A stretch of DNA of 64,000 bases from Pygmaiobacter massiliensis. GTDB taxonomy: Bacteria > Bacillota > Clostridia > Oscillospirales > Ruminococcaceae. This document shows positions 45,004-53,591 of this stretch, in pieces. Within the stretch, counting starts at the first letter, position 1, and each line of letters begins with the position of its first letter. The DNA is taken from positions 1,319,166 through 1,383,165 of the forward strand of contig NZ_OAML01000003.1 in NCBI RefSeq assembly GCF_900199435.1. The letters are read 5' to 3'. Made by a program: the position numbers and the translations under genes. The notes beneath the pieces were generated by a model. The model was not told the DNA's origin, did not search any database, and saw only the letters and a program-made list of their open reading frames with translations.

Positions 45004-45707
45004 ATGAAAATCACAACAAAAACAAAAAGCCGCTGCCGAATTTTAAATAGAGAGTGGCTAAAAGTGCTGGCTATGCTTTTTATGGTCTTTGACCACGCTT
45101 ATATGACCGTTGTAAATGTGGCGGGGTATGGCTGGATGACACAAATAGGGAGAATTGCATTCCCGATTTTTGCACTGATTTCGGAAATTCCGTACAATTT
45201 GATGATGGGTGGAGAAATAATAGGCCCGTTTCATCAAAACGTGATGTTTACATTTTTGCTGGCACTGGTCTTTTTAAAGCTGATTGATAAGGTGCTGGCA
45301 TGTAGCTTTCATTTGGCCATAAAGGTAATTTGCATTGCCGGCATTTGCGTTTTGAACGTTATTACAGGAACCATTGCTTTCGTTGATTATTCAGAGGTTG
45401 GCGTTTTAACGGTTTTGATTTTTTACCTGGCAAAATTGATGCCGAAAAAATACATAGAGTTGGCGGTACAATTTATAGGCCTTTGGTATATTAACTGGGT
45501 TTGCCTGGGTGGCAAAGTGCTTATTTTCCCCAACGGCTTTGAGTTCCCGAGCAGGGGCTGGCATTGCTGAGTTTAGTGTTTATTTAGCTATACAACGGCA
45601 AAAAATCCCTGACGGGAAAAAGCGAAAAAGCCTTTAAATATTTTTGCTACTGGTTTTACCCCGGGCACATTTTGCTGTTAAGCTTTATTGCGCTGTATCT
45701 GATATAA
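45004..45707 (+). pseudogene. Degraded traX-like membrane protein gene
   Basis: TraX-family proteins are small polytopic acetyltransferase-like membrane proteins. The frame opens with EWLKVLAMLFMVFDHAYM and reaches RIAFPIFALISEIPYNLM, where about 25 residues normally between the two conserved blocks are missing. Near 45552 a one-base loss moves the frame, which otherwise stops at 45570. In the shifted frame the C-terminus continues (LALLSLVFI, LYNGK, YWFYPGHILLLSF) to a stop at 45705-45707, but with a TAG where Trp is expected. Start and ribosome site are unclear (GGAG directly abuts ATG 45004). Confidence 0.8.
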
Positions 45708-45739
45708 GCCGGATACAAGCAACGGAACAAAGGATGAGA

Positions 45740-45785
45740 AACGGACACCACTGCTGCTTAAAGCGATGGTGTCCGTTCGTTTTTA
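45740..45785 (+). terminator. Terminator after the traX remnant
   Basis: AACGGACACCA (45740-45750) pairs perfectly with TGGTGTCCGTT (45767-45777), then CGTTTTT. Confidence 0.85.
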
Positions 45786-46118
45786 TTCCTCGATTATTTC
45801 AATGCTTTCAATCGTGTCAATACGCAGCAGGCGGGTTTTTTGCCCCGCTTTTTTATCGGTGTAGGTAAACTGTACCCACTCATCGTCAGCGTCGACAATC
45901 TGGCAGGTCAGCTCGGTGCCGCCAGAAAGCAAAAGGGCTTCATCGGTTTTTAGCTTGCAGGTTTTGCCCACCAGCGAAGAAATCAGTTTTGACATAGCGG
46001 TCCCTCCATTTTGCACGCGTTCTAATTTTTTTACCTGTTTTTCGAGCCGTTTCACTTTGCCGGGATAGGACGAGTAGCAAAGTAAAATCATCAGGCATAC
46101 AAAGCCCATCCACTCCAA
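45783..46118 (-). CDS. Small membrane-anchored protein with C-terminal beta domain
   Basis: Function unknown. The 111-residue product begins with one membrane segment (MGFVCLMILLCYSSY), a basic helical linker (KVKRLEKQVKKLER), then a compact domain of about 70 residues (VGKTCKLKTDEALLL to RIDTIESIEII) that resembles small Sm-like beta barrels. TTG 46118 is preferred because AGGAGG lies 8 nt before it; an internal ATG (MSKLISSL) could give the soluble domain alone. It follows the M20 gene by 64 nt. Confidence 0.65.
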   Translation of the reverse strand: MEWMGFVCLMILLCYSSYPGKVKRLEKQVKKLERVQNGGTAMSKLISSLVGKTCKLKTDEALLLSGGTELTCQIVDADDEWVQFTYTDKKAGQKTRLLRIDTIESIEIIEE

Positions 46119-46182
46119 AAAGCAGACCTCCTTTTAGCGCATAGTGCGCTGAGTTTTTTGACGGCTGCCGGGGCAGCGCGGT

Positions 46183-47277
46183 TTAAAGCGCCAGCAGCGA
46201 TTTGTAGAATTCAACGCCTGCAAGCAGGGTGGATTCCTCAAAATCAAAATGGTCACCGTGCAGCGGCTCGCTGCGCCCGGTACCGAGAAAGCTGAACACT
46301 GCCGGAACTTCTTTACCGTAAAATGAAAAGTCCTCGGCGGTCATAGAAGGCTCAGTCAATCGCAGCATTTCCGGACGCATCGCAAAAAGCTGTTCGGTCA
46401 GTGTTTCATCGTTGTGTACAGCAGGGATGCCCTCGGTACAGTGCAGGCTGCCGGTGCAGCCAAACTGCGCAGGCACGGTTTCTGACAGCTCGCGCAGGCG
46501 GCGCTGCAAAAACTCAAAGTCGGCATCGTAAAAAGCGCGAAGGCTGCCGCGCAGCACCGCAGTTGCAGCAAGGGCGTTGCGCACGGTGCCGGCATGCAGC
46601 TCACCAAATTTCAGCAGCCGTAGGCAGTCGGCTGGCAGCTCGGTGCGTTCCATGCGGTAAGCCTCCAGCAGCAGTGCGGCAGCGGCCTCGGCGGCATCGG
46701 CACCCTCGGCGGCTTTGGCAATATGTACACTTTTGCCGGTAACGGTAACGTTGACCTCGCAGGAGCGTGCCATCAGCGGGCCGGGGCGAGTGGCAAGCTG
46801 ACCGGCGGGCAGGCCGGGCCAGAGGTGCAGCCCAAAGGCAGCGCGCACGTTATGGGCTGCGAGCAGTCCGGTGGCGCAAACGCTTTGTGCGCCGCCGGTT
46901 GCCTCTTCCGCCGGCTGGAAAATCAGCAGTACATTGCTTTTTAGTTCGGTTTTGTGGGCGCTTAGCCAATCGGCAAAGGCCAGCAGCATGGCGGTGTGGC
47001 CATCGTGTCCACAGGCATGCATCTGCCCGACATGGCAGGAGGCATAGCTTGCACCGGTTTTTTCTTCGATCGGCAGTGCGTCCATATCGGCGCGGAAAGC
47101 GAGCGCAGTCTTGGCGCCCGCATCAAAAAAAGCAGTAATAGCACTTTCGCTGGGCAGGGCAACAGTGCAATCCAGCGCAGCAAGATGTGTTTTTACAAAA
47201 TCCAGCGTCTGCGGCAGCTCGTAGCCCAGTTCCGGAATACGGTGCAGAGCGCGGCGATAAGTAATGACGGTTTCCAT
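46183..47277 (-). CDS. M20D amidohydrolase, probable N-acetyldiaminopimelate deacetylase
   Basis: A zinc-dependent M20 peptidase-family amidohydrolase of 364 residues. Metal-site motifs are MHACGHDGHTAMLL near residue 93, QPAEEATGGA near 128, and HLWPGLPAG. Neighbouring dapH and patA-like genes suggest it removes the acetyl group from N-acetyl-LL-diaminopimelate, as YkuR does in Bacillus. Other M20D enzymes (hippurate or indole-acetyl amino acid hydrolases) look alike, so the substrate is inferred. ATG 47277 is chosen; the open frame upstream overlaps the divergent L-box promoter. Confidence 0.82.
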   Translation of the reverse strand: METVITYRRALHRIPELGYELPQTLDFVKTHLAALDCTVALPSESAITAFFDAGAKTALAFRADMDALPIEEKTGASYASCHVGQMHACGHDGHTAMLLAFADWLSAHKTELKSNVLLIFQPAEEATGGAQSVCATGLLAAHNVRAAFGLHLWPGLPAGQLATRPGPLMARSCEVNVTVTGKSVHIAKAAEGADAAEAAAALLLEAYRMERTELPADCLRLLKFGELHAGTVRNALAATAVLRGSLRAFYDADFEFLQRRLRELSETVPAQFGCTGSLHCTEGIPAVHNDETLTEQLFAMRPEMLRLTEPSMTAEDFSFYGKEVPAVFSFLGTGRSEPLHGDHFDFEESTLLAGVEFYKSLLAL

Positions 47278-47392
47278 TCGGCGGTCCCCCTTGGCAATAG
47301 TAATTCTCTGCCATTGTAACCCAACATGAGGCGGCTTGCAACCGCAGAACACTGCAAAATGCCGGTTTTTGAAAAAACATAGCGTGTAAGGG

Positions 47393-47421
47393 TTGCTTTT
47401 TTGCGGAGCGGGTGGTAGAAT
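47393..47421 (+). promoter_or_regulatory. Promoter of the lysine operon
   Basis: TTGCTT (47393-47398) and TAGAAT (47416-47421) are 17 bp apart. The predicted start, about 47428, is a few bases before the riboswitch. Confidence 0.72.
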
Positions 47422-47431
47422 ACGAGAAAAT

Positions 47432-47589
47432 GATAGAGGCGCGGATGCGACAAGAATTGTGAGAGCCGACAGGCAGTGACCACGATTTGCAGCAAGTCCG
47501 CCGAACTGCGCTTGCCGGGTACGGCGGTGTGGTGGGGTCCCGGGGAATACCCGTGGCACTGTCTGCAAACCAATTGCAGGGGAGCTATC
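47432..47589 (+). promoter_or_regulatory. Lysine riboswitch (L-box)
   Basis: The aptamer opens GATAGAGGCGC and closes GGGGAGCTATC (GATAG pairs with CTATC). Between them lie the class's core blocks: AGCCGACAGG, CCGCCGAACTG followed by GCCGGG, and TGGCACTGTCTGC. The order and spacing match the lysine riboswitch. With lysine bound the following terminator would form and stop lysC-dap transcription. Confidence 0.93.
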
Positions 47590-47633
47590 TTACGTTGGAA
47601 TCGTTCTGTAGATGGGTGCGTCTATGGATATAC

Positions 47634-47667
47634 GGTCAGTAAGGGCTTTCCTTACTGGCCTTTTTTG
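47634..47667 (+). terminator. L-box-controlled terminator before lysC
   Basis: GGTCAGTAAGG (47634-47644) pairs with CCTTACTGGCC (47650-47660), one G-U pair, then TTTTTT. It lies 58 nt before the lysC start. Confidence 0.92.
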
Positions 47668-47724
47668 TTTGTCTTTTTACGGACAAATTTGAAAGGTCAG
47701 GCAGGAAGGAGAGAACACTTTCAT

Positions 47725-48939
47725 ATGAATGTAGTACACAAGTACGGCGGCAGCAGTGTTGCCACCATCGAAAAGATCAAAGCAGTCGCGCAGCGGGTGG
47801 CAGAAGTCAAACGCTCGGGCAGCAATATCGCAGTGGTCGCCTCTGCCATGGGCAAAACTACAAATGAGCTGATTGCGCTGGCTTCTCAGCTTGGTGAGGA
47901 CCTGCCGCCACGCGAAATGGACTCGCTGCTTTCTACCGGCGAGCAGAAAACCGTTACACTGCTGGCGATGGCGCTTTCGGCACTTGGTGTGCCGGCGGTA
48001 TCCCTTACCGGTTTTCAGGGTGGGTTTGTGACAAACCAAAATTTCCGCCATGCAAAAATCAAGGATATCCGCATTGAAGCGGTGCAAAAGTATATTGATG
48101 CAGGGTATGTCCCGGTGTTGGCCGGGTTCCAGGGCATCGACGAAGAGGGCAACATTACCACCCTCGGGCGCGGTGGCTCTGATACAACCGCGGTTGCCCT
48201 TGCGGCAAAGCTCGGTTGGGATTGCGAAATTTACACTGATGTAGACGGCGTTTACACAGTAGACCCACGCCGTTGCCCGGGAGCAAAAAAACTCGCCACA
48301 GTCACCAGTGACGAGATGATGGAAATGGCTTCGCTCGGTGCCGGTGTGCTGGAAACCCGCAGTGTAGAGTTGGCCAAAAAATACGGTGTCAGACTTTACC
48401 TTGGGCAGTCGCTCGAACCAGACCACACGAAAGGGACGTACATCATGGATCAGATGAATTTTGAAGAGATGCCAGTTACCGGTATCAGCATTCGGGAAGA
48501 TTGCTGCATGGTCACCGCGCGCGGGCTGCAAGCCGGCGGCGCACCGGTCAATGCGTTATTCTCGGTGATTGCGGCGCTGGACATCAATGTAGATATGATT
48601 TCGCAGCAGATGGGTGCAGATGGCAGCTGCATTTTGACCTTCAGCTGCAGCGAAGAAGCTGCTAAAACCCTGCTGGAGCAAGCACCGCAGCGCGGCTTCG
48701 CTTCTCCGCTGGAGCTTCAGCCGGGCCTGTGCAAATTGTCGCTCGTCGGTGCGGGCATGGTCACCCACAGTGGCATCGCAGGCAAAGCGTTTGCCGTGCT
48801 GCAAGAGGCAAACGTGCCTTATTACCAGATCACCACCAGCGAGATTTCGATTTCGCTGACGATAGATGCTCAAAATGCCGAGCGCGCCATTGCGGCACTT
48901 GCCGCCGCGTTCGACCTGTGTGAAGAAGAGGAGGCATAG
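47725..48939 (+). CDS. lysC: Aspartate kinase
   Basis: Phosphorylates aspartate, the first step to lysine, threonine and methionine. The 404-residue protein starts VVHKYGGSSVA (kinase motif), has TLGRGGSDTTAVALA near residue 150, and two ACT domains from about 265 for amino-acid feedback (GISIREDCC, SLVGAGMVTHSGIAGK). ATG 47725 has AGGAAGGAGAG upstream. Placement behind an L-box makes this the lysine-regulated isoenzyme. dapA follows directly. Confidence 0.96.
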   Translation: MNVVHKYGGSSVATIEKIKAVAQRVAEVKRSGSNIAVVASAMGKTTNELIALASQLGEDLPPREMDSLLSTGEQKTVTLLAMALSALGVPAVSLTGFQGGFVTNQNFRHAKIKDIRIEAVQKYIDAGYVPVLAGFQGIDEEGNITTLGRGGSDTTAVALAAKLGWDCEIYTDVDGVYTVDPRRCPGAKKLATVTSDEMMEMASLGAGVLETRSVELAKKYGVRLYLGQSLEPDHTKGTYIMDQMNFEEMPVTGISIREDCCMVTARGLQAGGAPVNALFSVIAALDINVDMISQQMGADGSCILTFSCSEEAAKTLLEQAPQRGFASPLELQPGLCKLSLVGAGMVTHSGIAGKAFAVLQEANVPYYQITTSEISISLTIDAQNAERAIAALAAAFDLCEEEEA

Positions 48940-48940
48940 T

Positions 48941-49825
48941 ATGGCCTGGAATGTAACCGGTTCTCTTGTTGCTCTCGTCACCCCGTTTGCCGCAGACGGC
49001 AGCGTCGATTTTGACGCGTTGGGCGCGCTGATTGACTTTCACCTTGCAAACCACACTGACGGTCTGGTGGTACTGGGCACGACGGGTGAATCTTCTACCA
49101 TGACCCACGAAGAGGATGCCGCGGTTTGTGACTACACCGTAAAGCGGGTGGCAGGGCGTATTCCTGTCATCGCGGGCAGTGGTTCCAACTCTACCGAAAC
49201 AATGCTGGAAAAAAGCATCATGTTTGAAAATCTGGGTGCAGATGGCCTGCTGCTGATTACGCCGTACTATAACAAAGCAAATGCGGAGGGGATCTACCGC
49301 CATTTTGCCACCGTGGCAGATGCGGTGCACATTCCCTGCATCCTCTACAATGTGCCGGGGCGCACCGGTTGCAGCATTCCGCTGCCGGTATTGGCGCGGC
49401 TGGCCCAGCACCCGAACGTTGTCGGTATCAAAGAGGCGTCGGGTGACATTTCTTACGCGACCGAGGTAGCAAAGCTACTTTGTGATAATTTTTGTATGTA
49501 CAGCGGCAACGACGATATCATTCTGCCGCTGCTCAGCCTCGGGGGTGCGGGCGTTATTTCAGTGCTCGCAAACGTCTGCCCCGCGCAGACGCACGAGCTG
49601 GTCGCTGCATACCATGCCGGCGACATTGCCCGCGCAAGAGAGATTCAGCTTTCTTACCTCGAGCTGATTCACGCGCTGTTCATTGAGGTAAACCCCATTC
49701 CTGTAAAAACGGCGTTGCAGATGATGGGAAAAGCGGTCGGAGGCTTCCGGCTGCCGCTCTGTGAAATGACAGCAGAGCATGCCGAAACATTGCGCAATGC
49801 GCTGACAAAGGCGGGAGTTTTGTGA
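48941..49825 (+). CDS. dapA: 4-Hydroxy-tetrahydrodipicolinate synthase
   Basis: Condenses pyruvate and aspartate semialdehyde. The 294-residue TIM-barrel protein has the phosphate loop GTTGESSTM near 46, the catalytic-site YNVPGRTG near 138, and Schiff-base Lys in GIKEASGD near 166. GAGGAGG lies in the end of lysC, whose stop is 1 nt before this ATG. In a spore former the product also feeds dipicolinate. The end overlaps dapB by 4 nt. Confidence 0.97.
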   Translation: MAWNVTGSLVALVTPFAADGSVDFDALGALIDFHLANHTDGLVVLGTTGESSTMTHEEDAAVCDYTVKRVAGRIPVIAGSGSNSTETMLEKSIMFENLGADGLLLITPYYNKANAEGIYRHFATVADAVHIPCILYNVPGRTGCSIPLPVLARLAQHPNVVGIKEASGDISYATEVAKLLCDNFCMYSGNDDIILPLLSLGGAGVISVLANVCPAQTHELVAAYHAGDIARAREIQLSYLELIHALFIEVNPIPVKTALQMMGKAVGGFRLPLCEMTAEHAETLRNALTKAGVL

Positions 49826-50550
49826 GAATTCTTTTGATCGGACATGGACGTATGGGCCAGATGCTGGAAGAGTGCATCGCCGCGGCGGAAGATTTGACGC
49901 TGGCGGGTGCAGTAAACAGCAAAAATATCGATACCCTTGCTACGCTTGAAGACGTGGCAGATGTGGCAATCGATTTTTCTTCCCCCGCGGTACTGCCGCA
50001 GGTGGCGGAGTTTGTGCGGCGAACGGGAACGCCGCTGGTCTCTGGCACAACGGGCTATGCGGAGGATCAGGCTGCCGAGCTGCGCGACCTTGGGACGGTT
50101 GCGCCGGTGCTTTACAGCGCAAACTATGCGTTGGGCGTGGCAGTCATGGCACGTGCGCTGCGTCAGATGGCCGCCGTGCTGAAGGATTTTGACATCGAAG
50201 TAATCGAAACCCACCACAACCAAAAAGCGGATGCCCCGAGCGGCACCGCTAAGCTGTTGGTAGATGCAGTAGACCCCGAACACCATCTCACACCGGTGTA
50301 CGGGCGTCAGGGCTTTTGCGGCAGACGCGGCAAAACCGAAATCGGCATCCATGCTATCCGCGGCGGTACCGTCGCGGGCGAGCATACTGTCAGCTTTTTT
50401 GGCGAGGACGAAGTGCTGGAGATTACCCACAAGGCAGCAAGCCGACGCATTTTTGCAAGCGGCGCCTTGCATGCCGCACGTGCGCTTGCCAAACTACCGA
50501 AAGGCTATTACACGCTGGATCAGATCCTTTTTGAGAACGAGGCGGAATAA
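49822..50550 (+). CDS. dapB: 4-Hydroxy-tetrahydrodipicolinate reductase
   Basis: Reduces the DapA product with NAD(P)H. The 242-residue protein shows the Rossmann loop LIGHGRMGQ, SGTTGY near 75, the catalytic HH in ETHHNQKADAPSGTAK near 135, and GRRGKTEIGIHAIRGG near 175. It starts with GTG inside a GTGA overlap with the dapA stop, indicating translational coupling. A 297-nt gap follows before dapH. Confidence 0.97.
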   Translation: MRILLIGHGRMGQMLEECIAAAEDLTLAGAVNSKNIDTLATLEDVADVAIDFSSPAVLPQVAEFVRRTGTPLVSGTTGYAEDQAAELRDLGTVAPVLYSANYALGVAVMARALRQMAAVLKDFDIEVIETHHNQKADAPSGTAKLLVDAVDPEHHLTPVYGRQGFCGRRGKTEIGIHAIRGGTVAGEHTVSFFGEDEVLEITHKAASRRIFASGALHAARALAKLPKGYYTLDQILFENEAE

Positions 50551-50847
50551 ACAGACGGGAAAGCTGTTCGGTTTCTCTCGCAAAAAGGTCCGGCAATGGT
50601 GGTCAGGAGAAGGCGTAAAGCCGATGCATAGCAAGAGGGGCTGTGCACCGGCCGAAGCCCTCTGAAACCGCTGCGGCTAAGCTGTTGTGCTTGGCCGGGC
50701 GCAGCGCCTGTAAAGCAGGCAGCGCCGAAGGTCTGTATCAAAAGGAAGTTGCCGAGCAGCGGCTTGTTCGCCGTAAACCGGCGCAGCGATTTGCATGGGC
50801 ACAACGACAGCTTTTGAGCAGACCCTGAAAAGGAAAGGGGCATCACC
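50551..50847 (+). other. Structured intergenic region between dapB and dapH
   Basis: No credible gene. The GC-rich sequence can fold: GGTCTG (50730-50735) with CAGACC (50819-50824), AAAAG (50740-50744) with CTTTT (50811-50815), and inner hairpins such as CGCCG/CGGCG. A further hairpin lies around 50632-50660 (AGAGGGGCT/AGCCCTCT). The long-range stem ends just before the dapH ribosome site. No known riboswitch class is recognised. Confidence 0.5.
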
Positions 50848-51546
50848 ATGAAAAAAACCGCAGAAGAGATCATTCACTATATCAGCACCGCAGAAAAAAA
50901 GACACCGGTAAAAGTCTATATTAAAGAGAAAGCACCGGTCGATTACGGCACGGCGCAGGTGTTCGGCGCAGGCGATAAGATCGTCTTTGGCGATTGGAAG
51001 GAGCTGAGCCCGATCCTCGAGGCACACCGCAGCGAGATCGAAAACTTTATTGTAGAAAACGACTGCCGCAATTCCGCTATTCCTCTGCTGGACATGAAAA
51101 ACATCAATGCCCGCATCGAGCCGGGTGCAGTCATTCGCGATGAAGTCGAGATTGGCGATGGCGCGGTGATTATGATGGGTGCTATCATTAATATCGGCGC
51201 AGTAATCGGCAAGGGCACCATGATTGATATGGGCGCCGTGCTGGGCGGCCGCGCAACTGTGGGTGCCAACTGCCATATCGGCGCAGGTGCGGTGCTTGCA
51301 GGTGTTATCGAACCGGCAAGTGCAACGCCGGTTATCGTCGAAGACGGTGTGCTCATTGGCGCCAATGCCGTTGTAATCGAGGGTGTGCACGTCGGCAAAG
51401 ATGCCGTGGTTGCAGCGGGCAGCGTGGTCATCGAAGATGTTCCGGCTGGCGCCGTGGTTGCCGGTGTACCGGCACGAGTCATCAAGCAGAAGGACGCCAA
51501 AACGATGGACAAAACCGCACTCATTGACGCGCTGCGCACCCTGTAA
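50848..51546 (+). CDS. dapH: Tetrahydrodipicolinate N-acetyltransferase
   Basis: Acetylates tetrahydrodipicolinate with acetyl-CoA and so commits lysine synthesis to the acetylase branch. The 232-residue protein has an N-terminal helical domain and a left-handed beta helix of hexapeptide repeats from about residue 88 ([11 protein letters not shown] to AGVPARVI), as in Bacillus DapH. AAGGAAAGGGG lies upstream of ATG. It is the last gene of the lysC-dapA-dapB-dapH cluster. Confidence 0.95.
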   Translation: MKKTAEEIIHYISTAEKKTPVKVYIKEKAPVDYGTAQVFGAGDKIVFGDWKELSPILEAHRSEIENFIVENDCRNSAIPLLDMKNINARIEPGAVIRDEVEIGDGAVIMMGAIINIGAVIGKGTMIDMGAVLGGRATVGANCHIGAGAVLAGVIEPASATPVIVEDGVLIGANAVVIEGVHVGKDAVVAAGSVVIEDVPAGAVVAGVPARVIKQKDAKTMDKTALIDALRTL

Positions 51547-51654
51547 GAAAAACGGTTTGCCTGCCCACGGGAGGCATTGCAAAAACTTGCAGTGCTGGGT
51601 TGACAAATCATGGGAAAGTATCTATTATAAATAGTAATATAACAAATTGCGTTG

Positions 51655-51940
51655 ATTGGGAAAAGTAGCCCGTGCGGAGAATTCCAGAGAACTTATCATT
51701 TGCTGAGAGATAAGGTTTGAGGCCGTGTGTGAAAAATCCCCCATGAGCAGTCCGCGGAAAAGGCGTTGCCTGAGTATGTGGGACCGGTTGACAGTCGTTA
51801 TCCTGTCGCACATTGACCGCCGTTTTAGGGCGAAGATGTTGCAAAAGGGGCTGCCATATCTTTTTAGAAGGGCAGCAACAAGAGTGGTACCGCAGAGCAA
51901 ACGCTTTGTCTCTTAGATAAGAGACAAAGCGTTTTTTTAT
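51655..51940 (+). promoter_or_regulatory. T-box leader with terminator
   Basis: The region has a stem I start GGGAAAAGTAG closing against TCCC near 51750, a distal CCAGAGAA element, and the T-box AGAGTGGTACCGCAG at 51881-51895. A perfect terminator follows: arms at 51900-51915 and 51918-51933, then a T run to 51938. The specifier loop opposite AGTA reads TGAAAAA, so AAA (Lys) or GAA (Glu) are candidates; I cannot decide. The controlled gene is the downstream dehydrogenase at 52030. Confidence 0.87.
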
Positions 51941-52029
51941 TGCTTGCAATAAAAGCGCACAGCGACGGTAGAAAACGGATTTGTTGTAGCTGGTTCATTT
52001 CATTTTTTTGTGACATGAGGAGAATTGCT

Positions 52030-52923
52030 ATGAAAAATTACAACGTCTTTCGTCCTGCCTATACTGCGGGCAGTGGAGCTTACCAGTCGGTCGCAGCGGT
52101 ATGCGAGCCGTATGGCAAAAAAGTGGTGGTGGTGGGCGGGCGCACCGCGGTGACAAAGGTGAAAACCATGCTGACGGCTTCGCTCGCGTTTTCTACGCTG
52201 AAGTTGGTGGATTTTGTTTGGTATGGGGGCACCGCTACCCGTGCAAATGCAGAAAAACTTGCGGCACATAAATCGGTTAAAAAGGCCGATATGATATTTG
52301 CTGTGGGCGGCGGTCAGGCACTGGATACCTGCAAAGCGGCAGCAGACCTTTGCGGCAAGCCTGTATTTGTTTTTCCCACAGTCGCGTCCAGTTGCGCAGC
52401 AAGCACTGCGCTCAGCGTACTTTATACTGCGACAGGTGAAACGGAGCTTTACTTTTGCAAAAAAGCGCCCGAGCACATCTTTTTGAATACGGAAATTATT
52501 GCGCAGGCACCGCGCAGCTTTTTGTGGGCGGCAATTGCAGATGCAATGCTGAGCCATGCCGAGAAAATTTTTGCCCAGAGCAGCAAACAGATGGAACCAG
52601 CCAAGCACCTGGGCGAGCAACTAAGCCGCCACTGTAAGCTTGTGCTGGAAGAAGTGGGCGAGGCAGCTCTTGCAGATTGCGACCGCAACACGGCGAGCAA
52701 GGCGTTAGAGCGGGCAGCGCTTTGCCTCACCGTCACGGCAGGAGCCGCCTTTGTGCCTCTTTTGAGCGGCTTGCGCGCAAGTGCATCAGGAGAAGAGCAG
52801 ATGCCGTATTACGAGGTTTTGCACCGTTTGGTGCGCCCTGGCAAGTACACCGATGCACAGCGGCTTGCGGCATGTGAGGCGCTGCACCGCACGGCAGACC
52901 TTGCTGCCGCAGTGGGGCAATAA
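52030..52923 (+). CDS. Iron-containing alcohol dehydrogenase / glycerol dehydrogenase-family protein
   Basis: A NAD(P)H-dependent dehydrogenase-like protein of 297 residues, shorter than the usual 360-390. The nucleotide-binding half has KVVVVGGRTAV and AVGGGQALDTCKAAA, and the middle has FPTVASSCAASTALSVLY. The C-terminal half is short, and the usual metal-ligand His pairs are not clearly complete. GAGGAGA precedes ATG 52030. The T-box leader in front ties its expression to an uncharged tRNA, suggesting a role in amino-acid metabolism; the substrate is unknown. Confidence 0.75.
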   Translation: MKNYNVFRPAYTAGSGAYQSVAAVCEPYGKKVVVVGGRTAVTKVKTMLTASLAFSTLKLVDFVWYGGTATRANAEKLAAHKSVKKADMIFAVGGGQALDTCKAAADLCGKPVFVFPTVASSCAASTALSVLYTATGETELYFCKKAPEHIFLNTEIIAQAPRSFLWAAIADAMLSHAEKIFAQSSKQMEPAKHLGEQLSRHCKLVLEEVGEAALADCDRNTASKALERAALCLTVTAGAAFVPLLSGLRASASGEEQMPYYEVLHRLVRPGKYTDAQRLAACEALHRTADLAAAVGQ

Positions 52924-53022
52924 TGTGCTTTATAAGCAAAAATTTTGCTGTACTTTTAAAAAGTGGAATATATTTTTGAAAAGCGGCGTACAATAAGACA
53001 TGGAGAAAACGCAAAAGAGTGC

Positions 53023-53051
53023 TTGACATCGTAGAATCTATGTGGTATACT
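53023..53051 (+). promoter_or_regulatory. Promoter of tRNA-fMet
   Basis: TTGACA (53023-53028) and TATACT (53046-53051) are exactly 17 bp apart, about 30 nt before the mature tRNA 5' end. Confidence 0.88.
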
Positions 53052-53080
53052 CATTAAGCACTCAAGGCAGTGCCTTATAT

Positions 53081-53157
<77 letters not shown>

Positions 53158-53161
53158 GTTA

Positions 53162-53204
53162 AAAAGTGGCTTAAACATTATGTTTAAGCCACTTTTGTTT
53201 TCTT
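53162..53204 (+). terminator. Terminator after tRNA-fMet
   Basis: AAAAGTGGCTTAAACA and TGTTTAAGCCACTTTT form a 16-bp stem with a tiny loop, followed by a T-rich tail. Confidence 0.9.
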
Positions 53205-53276
53205 TTAGAAGGTTGCTTTTAAGCCCGGCCAAAGCATAAAAACCCTAGGATGCTCCCAATACCCCTACCAGTAATA

Positions 53277-53478
53277 TACATAATAGACGAATACAAGAAA
53301 AAAGGGCAGCGAACTGTCTCTGTGAAATCAGAGAAATTCCGCTGCTCTTTTTATTTTTTACTAAAGATAAAGATTGGACATTAGGCTAATGGTCTTGTGC
53401 CTATGCTCGTTTGGCATATGTGCATAAGTGCCCAACGTGAACGCTACGCGGTAGTGTCCTAAAACGGCAAAAATGATT
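53277..53478. repeat. Direct repeat copy A (integrase 3' end)
   Basis: About 200 bp aligning without gaps to 58142-58343 at roughly 90% identity by eye, same orientation, 4865 bp apart. It includes a hairpin (GGGCAGCG/CGCTGCTC at about 53303-53347) that would terminate the minus-strand integrase gene. Confidence 0.88.
53361..53470 (-). pseudogene. Tyrosine recombinase, C-terminal remnant A
   Basis: About 35 codons of the C-terminal end remain (LGHYRVAFTLGTYAHMPNEH to SNLYL, stop at 53361-53363). They match copy B at 58226 residue by residue with few changes. The catalytic HxLR region and everything upstream are gone. It lies 200 nt from the tRNA-fMet gene, the kind of place such elements integrate. 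Confidence 0.8.
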
Positions 53479-53591
53479 TAGAAAGCATGCTTTGCTTTAA
53501 TTGGATGGCTTTTCTGCGGCCATCTTACCCCGCCAGCGAATGTGTTAATTCAAGTGTACAGGTCCCATCCAACTTGCTGCATTGTGAAGGT

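Noticed and set aside
47677-48531. Minus-strand open frame opposite lysC
   Set aside because: Antisense to aspartate kinase and without family features.
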